DNA of 64,000 nucleotides from Arthrobacter sp. S39 (GTDB taxonomy: Bacteria; Actinomycetota; Actinomycetes; Actinomycetales; Micrococcaceae), in contig NZ_SIHX01000014.1 of the NCBI RefSeq assembly GCF_004320525.1, positions 1 to 64,000 of the forward strand. Reading direction: 5' to 3'. Below the pieces are notes generated by a model. That model was given only the letters and a program-made list of their open reading frames with translations, was not told where the DNA came from and made no database searches. Both the position numbers and the translations under genes were made by a program. Every line of letters begins with the position of its first letter. Positions within the stretch are counted from its first letter, which is position 1. This document shows, piece by piece, positions 7,573-16,278 of this stretch.

Positions 7573-9150
7573 CTACTCCACGGTGACCATGACCGACTGC
7601 CAGCCCGACGCGCCGTCGGGTACGGGCTCGGCGCGCTGGTCCGTCTGGACCTCGCCGGTGCCGTCCGTGGCGCGGACTTTGATGTAGTGCGGGCCGGGGG
7701 TGGCGTCCCATTCGAAGGACCACTGCCGCCACGTGATGACGGAGGCCTCGGCGGACAGCGTGGCCTCGGCCCAGTCCGCGTTGTCGATCTGGACCTCCAC
7801 CTTGGTGATGCCGCGGGTCTGGGCCCAGGCGGTGCCTCCGATGGCCGTCCGGCCGGCGGGAACCTTGGCGAACGACTTGGGGACCTCCACCCGGGCCATG
7901 GTCTTGATGGGGCCGCGCTCGGACCAGCCACGCTCCGTCCAGTACGCCTTGCTGTCGGCGAAACGCGTGACCTCGAGGTCCACTACCCACTTGGTGGCGG
8001 AAACGAATCCGTACAGGCCCGGGACCACCATGCGCACCGGATAGCCGTGCTCCAGCGGCAGCGGCTCACCGTTCATGCCGATCGCCAGCATCGCGTCGCG
8101 GTCGTCCTGCAGCACCTCCAGCGGCGTGGAGGCGCTGAAGCCGTCGATCGACGTCGAGAGCACCATGTCCGCGCCGTCCTTGGGGCGCGCCCGCTTAAGG
8201 ACTTCGCGGATGGGCAGCCCCAGCCATTTGGCGTTGCCGGCGAGGTTTCCGCCCACAGGATTGGAGACACAGGTGAGCGTGACGTGCGATTCGATGAGGT
8301 CGGCGTCGAGCAGGTCCTGGAACGTGAGGCGGACTTCCTCCTCGACCAGGCCATGGACCCGGAGTTCCCAGTCGTCGGCGTTGATTTCCGGAACGCTGAG
8401 GGCCGTGTCAATCCGGTAGAAGTCGCCGTTGGCGGTGACCCAGGGGGTCACGCCGGCCACGGGTGACTGGACGCCGCCAGGCACTGCCGCAGCAGCCTTA
8501 ACCGGCGAGGGCAGTGTGAGGGATTCGCGGGCCTGCGCGATGTTGCTGCGGGCGGCGCTGAGGAGCCGGCCGCCGGTGGCTGCGATTCCTGCGGCCGCCG
8601 CGGTGATCCCCGCCGCGGCGAAGAACCTGCGTCGGCTTGTGGCGGGACGCTCCGGTTCCTTTGCCGCGGTGTCTGCCGGGGCATCGGGCCAGGCCCTGGT
8701 CCGCCACAGCGGAGCTATCAGGAGGCGAAGCACCACCAGTCCGGCCAGCGTTCCGAGGACGGTGGGGATGGCATCCAGGGGCTTGACGCTTGCCCGTGTG
8801 ACCACGCTGGCCACGATCACCGTCCCCATCAGCAGCACCCCGGCCACGCCGAGGGCCCACCTGCGGAAAGCCACCACACCCAGCACGCAGGCGAGCAGGG
8901 AGATGGTCAGGCCCATCCCGACAAACAGCGCAGCCTTGTCATTGGTGCCGAACGTGGCGATGGCGAAGTCCTTCATCCACGGCGGCGTGAAGTCGATGAA
9001 CGTCGACCCCAAGGCGATCACCGGGGTGGCCCGCGCCGTAAAGAACGCACCGATCAGTTCTGCGACGGCAAGCACGACGGCGGCCGCCACCACACCGGCC
9101 AGCGCGGCCATGGCGGTTGGACCCTTGAGCCACTTCATCAGCTTCTTCAT
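7573..9150 (-). CDS. Membrane-anchored molybdopterin-dependent oxidoreductase (sulfite oxidase fold)
   Basis: A 525-residue protein with two parts. Residues 1-150 hold about four transmembrane helices. A twin-arginine-like SRRRFF motif follows at 172-177 with a hydrophobic stretch. The rest is a sulfite oxidase / YedY-type domain, with the molybdenum ligand Cys294 in LTCVSNPVGG, the GYPVRMVVPGLYG segment and a C-terminal dimerisation-type domain. The catalytic part probably lies outside the membrane after Tat export. The physiological substrate is unknown. The gene is convergent with nothing and lies 36 nt from the asparaginase start. Confidence 0.85.
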   Translation of the reverse strand: MKKLMKWLKGPTAMAALAGVVAAAVVLAVAELIGAFFTARATPVIALGSTFIDFTPPWMKDFAIATFGTNDKAALFVGMGLTISLLACVLGVVAFRRWALGVAGVLLMGTVIVASVVTRASVKPLDAIPTVLGTLAGLVVLRLLIAPLWRTRAWPDAPADTAAKEPERPATSRRRFFAAAGITAAAAGIAATGGRLLSAARSNIAQARESLTLPSPVKAAAAVPGGVQSPVAGVTPWVTANGDFYRIDTALSVPEINADDWELRVHGLVEEEVRLTFQDLLDADLIESHVTLTCVSNPVGGNLAGNAKWLGLPIREVLKRARPKDGADMVLSTSIDGFSASTPLEVLQDDRDAMLAIGMNGEPLPLEHGYPVRMVVPGLYGFVSATKWVVDLEVTRFADSKAYWTERGWSERGPIKTMARVEVPKSFAKVPAGRTAIGGTAWAQTRGITKVEVQIDNADWAEATLSAEASVITWRQWSFEWDATPGPHYIKVRATDGTGEVQTDQRAEPVPDGASGWQSVMVTVE

Positions 9151-9238
9151 GCCACTGGTTCGTAGCGGACGGCCTGGGGGATTGTTCCGGGGGCGGCCGG
9201 GGGCCGAGACAGCTTAGGAGCCAGCCGGGTTCACAAAG

Positions 9239-9244
9239 TACCCT
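9239..9244 (+). promoter_or_regulatory. -10 box of purD
   Basis: TACCCT ends 8 nt before the GTG at 9253. It overlaps the TTG at 9244, which argues against using that TTG as the start. Confidence 0.45.
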
Positions 9245-9252
9245 TGAAGATT

Positions 9253-10569
9253 GTGAAGGTACTCGTCATCGGCCCCGGAGGCCGCGAACACGCCATTGTC
9301 CGCTCCCTGCTCGCCGACCCCAACGTGTCCGAGGTCCACGCAGCTCCCGGCAACGCCGGCATCAGCAAGCTGGTCCCCACCCACAACATCAACGGTAATG
9401 ATCCAGACGCCGTCGCGGCCCTGGCAATCAAGCTGGCCGTCGACCTGGTGGTGGTGGGCCCCGAAGCGCCACTCGCCGCCGGCGTGTCCGACGCCGTCAG
9501 GGAAGCCGGCATTCCGGTGTTCGGTCCCAGCAAGGCCGCAGCCCAGCTGGAGGCCTCCAAAGCGTTCGCCAAGGAGATCATGGCTGAGGCCGGTGTGCCT
9601 ACTGCGATGGCCATGGTGGCAACGAATGCCGAGGAAGCAGCGTCCGCCCTGGACACCTTCGGCGCACCCTACGTGGTGAAGGACGACGGCCTCGCCGCCG
9701 GCAAGGGCGTGGTGGTCACCAAGAACCGCGACGAAGCCCTCGCGCATGCCCAGACCTGCTTCGACGCCGGCGGCACCGTGGTGATCGAGGAATTCCTGGA
9801 CGGCCCCGAGGTTTCCCTCTTTGTCCTGTGCGACGGCCGCAACACAGTGGCGCTGTCCCCGGCGCAGGACTTCAAGCGCATCTTCGACAACGACGAGGGC
9901 CCCAACACCGGCGGCATGGGCGCTTACACCCCGCTGGAGTGGGCACCAGAAGGCCTGGTGCAGGAAGTCATCGACCGCGTGGCCCAGCCCACGGTCAACG
10001 AGATGGCGCACCGCGGTACCCCGTTTGTGGGTGTGCTGTTTGTGGGCCTGGCCCTGACGTCCCGCGGAACCCGCGTCATCGAATTCAACGTCCGCTTCGG
10101 CGATCCCGAAACGCAGGCCGTCCTGGCCCGGCTCAAGACCCCCCTCGGCGCGCTGCTGCTGGCAGCCGCCAAGGGCGAACTGGACAACGCGGAAGAGCTG
10201 CGCTGGTCCAAGGACACCGCTGTCGCCGTCGTTGTGGCCTCCGAGAACTACCCGGACACGCCCCGCACCGGCGACCGCATCCGGGGACTGAAGAAGGTGG
10301 ACGAGCTCGACGGCGTACACGTGATCCACGCGGGCACCACGTTCGACGACGAAGGCAAGGTGGTCTCCGCAGGCGGCCGCGTGCTCGCCGTGGTTGCACT
10401 CGGCAGCGACCTCGTGGAGGCCCGTGAGAGGGCGTACGACGGCGTGGAACTGGTTCAGCTGGAAGGCTCCCAGTTCCGGACGGACATCGGCCGCAAGGCC
10501 GCCCGCGGCGAGATCAAGGTGTCGTCCAGCGCCACCGGATCCCTGCCCGTGACGAAGGCGAAGGCATAG
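9253..10569 (+). CDS. purD: Phosphoribosylamine--glycine ligase (GAR synthetase)
   Basis: A 438-residue ATP-grasp enzyme of de novo purine synthesis that joins phosphoribosylamine to glycine. The N terminus VKVLVIGPGGREHAIV is the standard PurD start, so the GTG at 9253 is chosen over an in-frame TTG at 9244. Further marks are VVKDDGLAAGKGVVV near residue 137, EEFLDGPEVSLFVL near 180, NTGGMGAY near 218 and EFNVRFGDPETQ near 278. purC begins 2 nt after the stop, so the two are co-transcribed. Confidence 0.95.
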   Translation: MKVLVIGPGGREHAIVRSLLADPNVSEVHAAPGNAGISKLVPTHNINGNDPDAVAALAIKLAVDLVVVGPEAPLAAGVSDAVREAGIPVFGPSKAAAQLEASKAFAKEIMAEAGVPTAMAMVATNAEEAASALDTFGAPYVVKDDGLAAGKGVVVTKNRDEALAHAQTCFDAGGTVVIEEFLDGPEVSLFVLCDGRNTVALSPAQDFKRIFDNDEGPNTGGMGAYTPLEWAPEGLVQEVIDRVAQPTVNEMAHRGTPFVGVLFVGLALTSRGTRVIEFNVRFGDPETQAVLARLKTPLGALLLAAAKGELDNAEELRWSKDTAVAVVVASENYPDTPRTGDRIRGLKKVDELDGVHVIHAGTTFDDEGKVVSAGGRVLAVVALGSDLVEARERAYDGVELVQLEGSQFRTDIGRKAARGEIKVSSSATGSLPVTKAKA

Positions 10570-10570
10570 C

Positions 10571-11524
10571 ATGACCGAGAATTCCCCGCAGGAAGCGGAC
10601 CAGAAGCGCGGCCTGAGCACGGCCACCCTGGATCTGCCGGGATGGACGCACGTCTACTCCGGCAAGGTCCGTGACCTCTACGAGCCCACCGATGAGTCCA
10701 TCCGCGAACAGGTGGGCCAGGACTGCGTCCTGGTGGTGGCCAGCGACCGCATCAGCGCCTATGACCACGTCCTGACCAGCGAGATCCCGGACAAGGGCCG
10801 GATTCTCACCCAGCTCAGCCTGTGGTGGTTCGACCAGCTGGGCGTGGAGCACCACGTGCTGGCGTCCACCGTGGAAGGCGGGGTTCCCGCTGCGGTGGAG
10901 GGCCGCGCCATGATCTGCAAGAAGCTGGATATGTTCCCGGTGGAATGCATCGCCCGCGGCTACCTCACCGGGTCCGGGCTGCTGGAGTACAAGGCGTCCG
11001 GCACGGTGTGCGCCATCCCGCTGCCGGAGGGCCTGGTGGACGGGTCGCGCCTGGAGCACGCCATCTTCACGCCGTCGGCCAAGGCCGAGGTGGGCGAACA
11101 CGATGCCAACATCACCTACGACGCCGTTGTTGGCATGGTGGGCGATGACATCGCGGGCCGGCTGAGCGAGCTGACCCTGAAGATCTACACCGCCGCGGAG
11201 GAGATCGCCCGCGAACGCGGCATCATCCTGGCTGACACGAAGGTGGAGTTTGGCTACGACGTCGTGTCCGGAGGCATCGTCCTCGGTGACGAGGTCCTCA
11301 CCCCGGATTCCTCCCGCTTCTGGGATGCGGCCACATACCAGCCCGGCCAGGCGCAGCCGTCCTATGACAAGCAGTACGTCCGGGACTGGCTCACGTCAGC
11401 CGAATCGGGCTGGGACCGCGCCTCGGACGTGCCCCCGCCCGCGCTGCCGGCAGACGTTGTTGACCGCACCCGCAGCCGCTACGTCGAGGCCTATGAGAAG
11501 CTCACAGGCCGGACCTTCGCCTAG
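10571..11524 (+). CDS. purC: Phosphoribosylaminoimidazole-succinocarboxamide synthase (SAICAR synthetase)
   Basis: A 317-residue SAICAR synthetase, which joins CAIR to aspartate in purine synthesis. It shows YSGKVRDLYE near residue 30, ASDRISAYDH near 58, ECIARGYLTGSG near 128 and LADTKVEFG near 222. The length is the longer actinobacterial/eukaryotic type rather than the short 240-residue form of E. coli. It is tightly coupled to purD and followed by a strong terminator. Confidence 0.95.
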   Translation: MTENSPQEADQKRGLSTATLDLPGWTHVYSGKVRDLYEPTDESIREQVGQDCVLVVASDRISAYDHVLTSEIPDKGRILTQLSLWWFDQLGVEHHVLASTVEGGVPAAVEGRAMICKKLDMFPVECIARGYLTGSGLLEYKASGTVCAIPLPEGLVDGSRLEHAIFTPSAKAEVGEHDANITYDAVVGMVGDDIAGRLSELTLKIYTAAEEIARERGIILADTKVEFGYDVVSGGIVLGDEVLTPDSSRFWDAATYQPGQAQPSYDKQYVRDWLTSAESGWDRASDVPPPALPADVVDRTRSRYVEAYEKLTGRTFA

Positions 11525-11531
11525 AGCGTTG

Positions 11532-11563
11532 GCGGTGGGCCCGGCTCCGGCCGGGCCCGCCGC
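11532..11563 (+). terminator. Rho-independent terminator after purC
   Basis: GCGGTGGGCCCGGC (11532-11545) pairs with GCCGGGCCCGCCGC (11550-11563) around a TCCG loop with one wobble pair, followed by TGTTT. It lies 8 nt after the purC stop. Confidence 0.75.
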
Positions 11564-11581
11564 TGTTTAACGGGCCTTTGG

Positions 11582-12853
11582 CTAGCTGGCCTGGGCCTTG
11601 CTGGCTTTCGCGGCCCGCTGCTGCGCCAGCCTGATCTCCAGCACCGCATCGAGTGCCTGCTGGACGCGGTCCGAGGCGCCGGCCGCGCTGAAGGCTTTCT
11701 GCGCTTCCTCCAGGTAGACCAGGGCTTCCTCGGACTCGCCGGCTGCTTTCAGTGACTTGCCCAGGAGCAGGGAGACCTCGCCGGCGGTGTGCTTGGCCAG
11801 GGCGTCTGATTCTGCGTGGATCTCTTGGAGCTTGTTGATGGCGGCCACGATGTCGCCGGTGAGGTAGAGCCAGCGGGCGCGGATGAAGGCCACTTCCAGC
11901 TGGTCTGTTTTGTTGCCGCCCACGATGGACAGGGCCAATTCGGCACGTTCAATGGAGGACAGCGTTTCCGGCTCCACGATCCCGGAGGAGAGGCGCACCG
12001 CGGCGGAAGCCTTGTTGAACCGCGCCCAGAGTTCGATGTCGTTGGCGGGGGAGAGCATCCTGGCGGCGCGCTCGTGGTACTTGATGCCCTCGGCGTAGTC
12101 ATGCCGCATAAACGCCACGTTGCCGATCACCCAGGCCACCTCGCCTGCGAGCTGGGACATCGAGTGCTCGTCCACCTGGTCGTTCATGTCCTGGCAGAAC
12201 TTCCAGGCCTCGTCCAGCCGTCCGCTCTCGGCCAGGGCTCCGATCAGGGCCCGGTGGGCGCCGATGATCAGGGTGGATCCCTTGGGCAGCTTCGCGCAGA
12301 GCTTCACGGCCTCCATGGCGTGGTCCACGGCGGTGCTCAGCTGGCCCTGCCCCTGGCAGATGCCGGCGAGCATCTGGCGGGCGCGCACGCCCAGGCCCAC
12401 TGACTCGGTGGCCATGGGGTGCTCCAGCAGGTGCTGCATGATCTTCTGGCATTCCTGCCAGTTGCCCTGCTTGATCAGGCACTCGGCCTGCATGTAGGTC
12501 ATGTTCCACCAGGCGCTGGTGTTTTTGCCCTCAAGGGCTATCTGCGCGGCCGTGGCAGCGTGTGTGGCGGCGAGCGGGTAATCCCGAAGGTCCCAGGCCT
12601 GGCGTGCGTAGAGTCCGGCGAGGACGTACTCGGCGTCGCTGACCGAGATGGGTTGGCTCCAGGCTTCCAACGCCTTGGGCGCCAGTTCCAGCCTTCGGGC
12701 CAGCTCCTCGATGACTTCGGCGGTGGGTTCCCTCCGGCCGGTCTCAAGAAGGGAGATATAGCTGGGGGAATACAGGTCCTTGCCCAGTTCAGCCTGTGTC
12801 AGCCCACGTTCGAGACGCTCCGCCCGGAGCTTCTCCCCGAATCCGTTGCCCAC
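11582..12853 (-). CDS. HTH-TPR transcriptional regulator, RRNPP-like peptide receptor candidate
   Basis: A 423-residue protein. Residues 4-60 form an XRE/Cro-type helix-turn-helix (LRAERLERGLTQAELG, YISLLETGRREPTAEVIEEL). The remaining 360 residues are a chain of helical pairs with TPR-like spacing (for example WNMTYMQAECLIKQGNWQEC, AGEVAWVIGNVAFMRHDYAE and LLLGKSLKAAGESEEALVYL). HTH plus a TPR array of this size is the architecture of Bacillus NprR/PlcR peptide receptors. The open frame extends to 12937, but AGGAGG lies 9 nt before the GTG at 12853 and the HTH begins there. It is divergent from a small exported peptide gene 132 bp away, the usual genetic signature of a receptor-pheromone pair. 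The peptide-receptor role is inference. Confidence 0.85.
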   Translation of the reverse strand: MGNGFGEKLRAERLERGLTQAELGKDLYSPSYISLLETGRREPTAEVIEELARRLELAPKALEAWSQPISVSDAEYVLAGLYARQAWDLRDYPLAATHAATAAQIALEGKNTSAWWNMTYMQAECLIKQGNWQECQKIMQHLLEHPMATESVGLGVRARQMLAGICQGQGQLSTAVDHAMEAVKLCAKLPKGSTLIIGAHRALIGALAESGRLDEAWKFCQDMNDQVDEHSMSQLAGEVAWVIGNVAFMRHDYAEGIKYHERAARMLSPANDIELWARFNKASAAVRLSSGIVEPETLSSIERAELALSIVGGNKTDQLEVAFIRARWLYLTGDIVAAINKLQEIHAESDALAKHTAGEVSLLLGKSLKAAGESEEALVYLEEAQKAFSAAGASDRVQQALDAVLEIRLAQQRAAKASKAQAS

Positions 12854-12985
12854 GGGATTTCCTCCTAATTCCGGACAGTCTTTGTACTCAATGCTTGACA
12901 GTCCCTGTGGAAAACATTTTACAATGTATGTCAACAAGGACAGTGCTGACTTTGTAACGAATCCGACTCGTATTGAGGAACTTAT
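12854..12985. promoter_or_regulatory. Divergent control region of the regulator-peptide pair
   Basis: For the peptide gene, TTGACA (12895-12900) and TACAAT (12920-12925) form a promoter with a 19-bp spacer. Three copies of GACAGT lie at 12874, 12897 and 12939. The middle one continues as ACAGtccCTGT, an 11-bp palindrome (12898-12908) overlapping the -35 element. The outer two are each followed by TTTGTA. The region is AT-rich relative to its surroundings. Binding by the HTH-TPR regulator is inferred from position. Confidence 0.55.
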
Positions 12986-13204
12986 ATGTTGAAGAAGATT
13001 GCAGCCGCAGCCGTTCTGGCTGGGGCCCTGGCGTTTTCTGCGGCGGCTCCGGCCGTCCTGTCTGCAGGTTCCATCGCTGATACCACCGGTGTATCTGTAG
13101 CAGTAGGTAACTGGCCCGATCCGATGTCCAAGAAAGTCAAGGACACCAAGGACAGTGACACCACTTACACCACGTACGTTGGCAACTGGCCAGACCCGAT
13201 GTAA
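12986..13204 (+). CDS. Small exported peptide with duplicated VGNWPDPM motif, putative signalling pro-peptide
   Basis: A 72-residue ORF with GAGGA 6 nt before the ATG. MLKK plus the hydrophobic run to residue 22 is a Sec signal peptide, with a likely cleavage after APA (residue 23). The mature part holds VGNWPDPM twice, at 40-47 and as the very last residues 65-72, joined by a charged linker (SKKVKDTKDSD). The two copies use different codons for V, G, the first P and D, yet encode the same octapeptide, so the amino acid sequence is under selection. Signal peptide plus C-terminal short motif next to an HTH-TPR gene matches pro-peptides of the PapR/Phr/NprX type. I know no named family for it. 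Confidence 0.85.
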   Translation: MLKKIAAAAVLAGALAFSAAAPAVLSAGSIADTTGVSVAVGNWPDPMSKKVKDTKDSDTTYTTYVGNWPDPM

Positions 13205-13227
13205 TCACTCCTCACCAAAGGAGGCGA

Positions 13228-13260
13228 GGCCCCGGATCATGCGAACCATGGTCCGGGGCC
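13228..13260 (+). terminator. Terminator after the peptide gene
   Basis: GGCCCCGGA (13228-13236) pairs perfectly with TCCGGGGCC (13252-13260) across a 15-nt loop, 24 nt after the peptide stop. ATTCCTTT follows. Confidence 0.6.
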
Positions 13261-13394
13261 ATTCCTTTGCCCGGATTACGGCGTGACCGTTGCCAAAATG
13301 TTATCTTCCCGCTTGGTCGGCTTTGATGGGGCGACTCGCGCAGTCCCAATATTTGTGACAAGCGGCGGCAATTTGCTGTCATGTGGAAGCACAA

Positions 13395-13424
13395 AAGAGG
13401 GCCTCCCCTGGGGGAGACCCTCTT
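13395..13424 (-). terminator. Terminator of tRNA-Pro
   Basis: AAGAGGG.CTCCCC pairs with GGGGAG.CCCTCTT with one mismatch and a 2-nt turn. On the minus strand it is followed by TTTTGTG and starts about 5 nt after the tRNA 3' end. Confidence 0.75.
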
Positions 13425-13428
13425 TGTT

Positions 13429-13505
<77 letters not shown>

Positions 13506-13580
13506 ATCCGCTGCAAAAGCAACTTTACAAGAATAGCCGATCCGGGGTCCGGATGCGAAATCGGGCTGCGGGCTATCCTC

Positions 13581-14294
13581 TCAGCGGCCGCGCCGGCGGC
13601 GTCGTGCGGAGGCGTCCGCGCTGGCGGGGAGGCGCTCTGCCAGGACCGGCAACGAATCGTGGCGGCCCCGCTCCACGTGCGCGGAGGCCAGGGCGGCGGC
13701 CAGGGCGGGCTGGCCTGCGGCGATGGCCTGCACCAGTTCGGCATGCTCCTGCCACATCTTTGGGGTGTCACGCTCCGGCGTCAGGCGGAAGAGCCAGCGC
13801 ACGCGTCCGTTCATCAGGCCTGTCATACGCCGGAGCAGGTGGTGGTCCGCGAGCTTGACGATTTCCTCGTGCAGGTCCGAGTTGCGGCCTGATGCGTGGG
13901 CCCCGGTCACGCCGGTGCGGGCAGATTCCAGGGCCTCCAGGAGGGCGGCCGGGTCGGCGCCTTCGGCTACCCGCCGCGCGGCGAATGACGCGGCCAGGGG
14001 TTCGAGCTGGAGCCGGAGGTCAAAGACCTCCTGGGCGTCACGGTACGTGAAGGAATGGACGACGGCGCCACGGCGCGGCTCCGTGGAGATGAAGCCCTCG
14101 GCCTCCAGCAGCGGCAGTGCTTCGCGCAGGGGAATGCGGGACACTTCCAGGTCTGCGGCAAGTTCCCGTTCGTTGAGCTTTCCGCCGGCCGGGAGCTGGC
14201 CGGAGATGATCCTCTCGCGCAGCACCTCCGCGACGCGCTCGGACAACGGCTCCGCGGGGAGTTCAGTTGCGCCGTTTTCCATCTCATCTGCCAT
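13581..14294 (-). CDS. GntR family transcriptional regulator, FCD (FadR) subfamily
   Basis: A 237-residue regulator. The N-terminal winged helix contains LSERVAEVLRERIISGQLPAGGKLNERELAADL (in parts residues 17-50) and VSRIPLREAL. The C-terminal helical FCD ligand domain has FDLRLQLEPLAA and the metal-ligand type histidines HEEIVKLADHH and EHAELV. The start is placed at the ATG at 14294 because a TAGCCT box ends 7 nt before it; the open frame goes 15 codons further. No target gene is evident nearby; the ligand is unknown. Confidence 0.85.
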   Translation of the reverse strand: MADEMENGATELPAEPLSERVAEVLRERIISGQLPAGGKLNERELAADLEVSRIPLREALPLLEAEGFISTEPRRGAVVHSFTYRDAQEVFDLRLQLEPLAASFAARRVAEGADPAALLEALESARTGVTGAHASGRNSDLHEEIVKLADHHLLRRMTGLMNGRVRWLFRLTPERDTPKMWQEHAELVQAIAAGQPALAAALASAHVERGRHDSLPVLAERLPASADASARRRRRGR

Positions 14295-14301
14295 GGGGTT
14301 C

Positions 14302-14307
14302 AGGCTA
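14302..14307 (-). promoter_or_regulatory. Leaderless -10 box of the GntR gene
   Basis: TAGCCT on the minus strand, 7 nt before the ATG at 14294, with no ribosome site between. Confidence 0.45.
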
Positions 14308-14344
14308 TCCCAGCAGTGACCACCCGAATGCCCGCGCACCGCAT

Positions 14345-14400
14345 GGCGCGAACGTACAGTTGAGGCCCGGCAACCGAGGCCTCAACTGTACGTTCGCGCC
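14345..14400. repeat. Perfect 23-bp inverted repeat (REP-like palindrome)
   Basis: Positions 14345-14367 (GGCGCGAACGTACAG... onward) are perfectly complementary to 14378-14400, with a 10-nt loop. It lies between the ABC exporter stop (14410, minus) and the GntR promoter. It may terminate the exporter transcript, but 23 perfect pairs and the lack of a T tract look more like a dispersed palindromic repeat. Confidence 0.8.
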
Positions 14401-14409
14401 GAAGGCAGC

Positions 14410-16278
14410 TCAGACCAGGGAGTCCTTCCAAGCGCCGTGCAGTTCGGCGAACCGCCCGCCGCCGCCGATCAGGTCCGCCGGGGTGCCGTCCTCGACCACG
14501 CGGCCGTCGTGGACCACCAGCACGCGGTCGGCAGTTTCAACGGTGGAGAGCCGGTGCGCGATGATCAGCGCCGTGCGGCCGCCACCTGCCGCAGCGGAAC
14601 CCGGGGCACCTGCTCCACTGCCGGCGTCGGCCGTTGCCTGCAGGAGCCGCGCCAGTCCGTTCTGGACAAGCCGCTCGGACGGGATGTCCAGCGAGGAGGT
14701 GGCCTCGTCCAGGATCAGCACCGCCGGCCGGGCCAGGAACGCCCGGGCGAAGCTGATGAGCTGGCGCTGGCCGGAGGAGACGCGGCCGCCGCGCTTGTTG
14801 ACGTCGGTGTCGTAGCCTTCGGGCAGCTCAGTAATGAACTCGTGGGCTCCGACGGCCTTGGCAGCTTCTTCGATCTCCTCGCGGGAGGCCTCGGGCCGGC
14901 CCAGGGCGATGTTGTCCGCCACGGAGCCGCTGAACAGGAATGCCTCCTGGGTGACCATCACGATGTTCCGGCGCAGGTCCGTGGTGCTGAGGCTGCGGAG
15001 GTCCACGCCGTCCAGGGTGAGTGAACCGGCGGAGACGTCGTAGAAACGGGCGATCAGCTTGGCCAGGGTGGACTTGCCGGCACCCGTCTGGCCCACCAGT
15101 GCCACTGTCTGGCCGGCGGGGATGTGCAGGTCCATGGTGGGGATGACCACGGGGCCGTCGCCATAGCGGAACTCCACACCCGTGAAGTCGACCGTGCCCC
15201 TGGCGTCCCGCAGCGCCACCGCGTTCTTGGGCGGACGGACGGTGGGAATCTCCTCCAGCAGGCCGGACACCTTCTCCAGGGCAGCCTGGGCGCTCTGGAA
15301 GGAGTTGTAGAACATGGCCATCTGGTCCACCGGCTGGAAAAAGCGCTTGGTGGACAGGATAAGGGCCAGGAGCACACCCACGGCGAGGTCTCCGCCCAGG
15401 ACCCGGAACCCGCCGAACAGCAGGACCGCCGCCACGCAGATGTTGCCGATCAGCACCAGGCCGGGCTGGAAGATGCCGTTGAGGTTGATGGAGCGGACGG
15501 TGACCCGCCGGTAGTCCTCGGAGAGCTGGCCGTACTGGTCAGCGTTTTCGCGTTCCTTGCGGAAGGCCTTCACGGCGCGGATCCCGGTCATGGTCTCCAC
15601 GAAGTGCACGATCAGCCGGGCCGACACCACCCGGGATTCACGGAACGCGATCTGCGAATGCTTCTGGTACCAGCGCGAGAGGAAGTACATCGGCACACCG
15701 GCGGCCAGCACAATCAGCCCGCTCCGCCAGTCCAGTGCGAACACCGTGACGGCGGTGAAGACCATAAAGAGCATGCCCGAGGCCAGGGAACTTACGCCCG
15801 AATCGAGGAGTTCGCGCAACGCCTCCAGGTCCGAGGTCTGCCGCGCGATGATCCGGCCCGAGGTGTACTTTTCGTGGAATTCGAGGCTTAGGCGCTGCGT
15901 GTGCCGGAAGACCCGCACCCGGAGGTCCAGGAGCATCGCCTGGCTTAGCCGGGCGGTGGAGGTGACGTAAAGGGCCGTCAGCCCGGCCGTGGCGACGGCT
16001 GCCGCCAGGTAGCCGACTCCGGTGAGCACCAGCGGGAGGTTGTCGCCTGCCTGCAGCGCCGGTAGGGCGTGGTCGATGCCGAAGGCGATCAGCGCCGGCC
16101 CGGCCACCCGCGCGGCCTGGGACAGGACCACGGTGGCGATGGTCAGCCAGAACCTGAGCCGCACCGGACGGATCAGGGACCCCAGCAGGGCGAGCGACCG
16201 CCGTCGTACGGCTTTGCTGTCGCTCTTGCTGAGGTGGGCGTTGTCCTCGTTGGCCGTGCCGAAGGTTGCGGTGCTCAT
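14410..16278 (-). CDS. ABC exporter half-transporter, subunit B (canonical Walker B)
   Basis: A 622-residue type IV ABC exporter half with six transmembrane helices (to about residue 330) and an ATPase domain. It has Walker [10 protein letters not shown], a deviant signature VSSGQRQ, Walker [12 protein letters not shown] with the catalytic Glu, and a switch His in IIAHRLST. Its start overlaps the stop of the upstream half-transporter by 4 bp, so the two form one operon and very likely a heterodimer. Such pairs usually export drugs or lipophilic compounds; the substrate is unknown. Confidence 0.9.
   Translation of the reverse strand: MSTATFGTANEDNAHLSKSDSKAVRRRSLALLGSLIRPVRLRFWLTIATVVLSQAARVAGPALIAFGIDHALPALQAGDNLPLVLTGVGYLAAAVATAGLTALYVTSTARLSQAMLLDLRVRVFRHTQRLSLEFHEKYTSGRIIARQTSDLEALRELLDSGVSSLASGMLFMVFTAVTVFALDWRSGLIVLAAGVPMYFLSRWYQKHSQIAFRESRVVSARLIVHFVETMTGIRAVKAFRKERENADQYGQLSEDYRRVTVRSINLNGIFQPGLVLIGNICVAAVLLFGGFRVLGGDLAVGVLLALILSTKRFFQPVDQMAMFYNSFQSAQAALEKVSGLLEEIPTVRPPKNAVALRDARGTVDFTGVEFRYGDGPVVIPTMDLHIPAGQTVALVGQTGAGKSTLAKLIARFYDVSAGSLTLDGVDLRSLSTTDLRRNIVMVTQEAFLFSGSVADNIALGRPEASREEIEEAAKAVGAHEFITELPEGYDTDVNKRGGRVSSGQRQLISFARAFLARPAVLILDEATSSLDIPSERLVQNGLARLLQATADAGSGAGAPGSAAAGGGRTALIIAHRLSTVETADRVLVVHDGRVVEDGTPADLIGGGGRFAELHGAWKDSLV

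Noticed and set aside
9244-9252. TTG start for purD three codons upstream
   Set aside because: The TTG overlaps the TACCCT box, and PurD proteins begin MKVLVIGPGG, which fits the GTG at 9253.
9151-9252. Purine riboswitch before purD
   Set aside because: The -10 box lies 8 nt before the start codon, leaving no 5' leader that could fold.
13205-13428. Second short peptide gene after the VGNWPDPM peptide
   Set aside because: An AAAGGAGG motif is present near 13217, but the next ATG is 14 nt away inside the terminator stem and opens no sensible frame.
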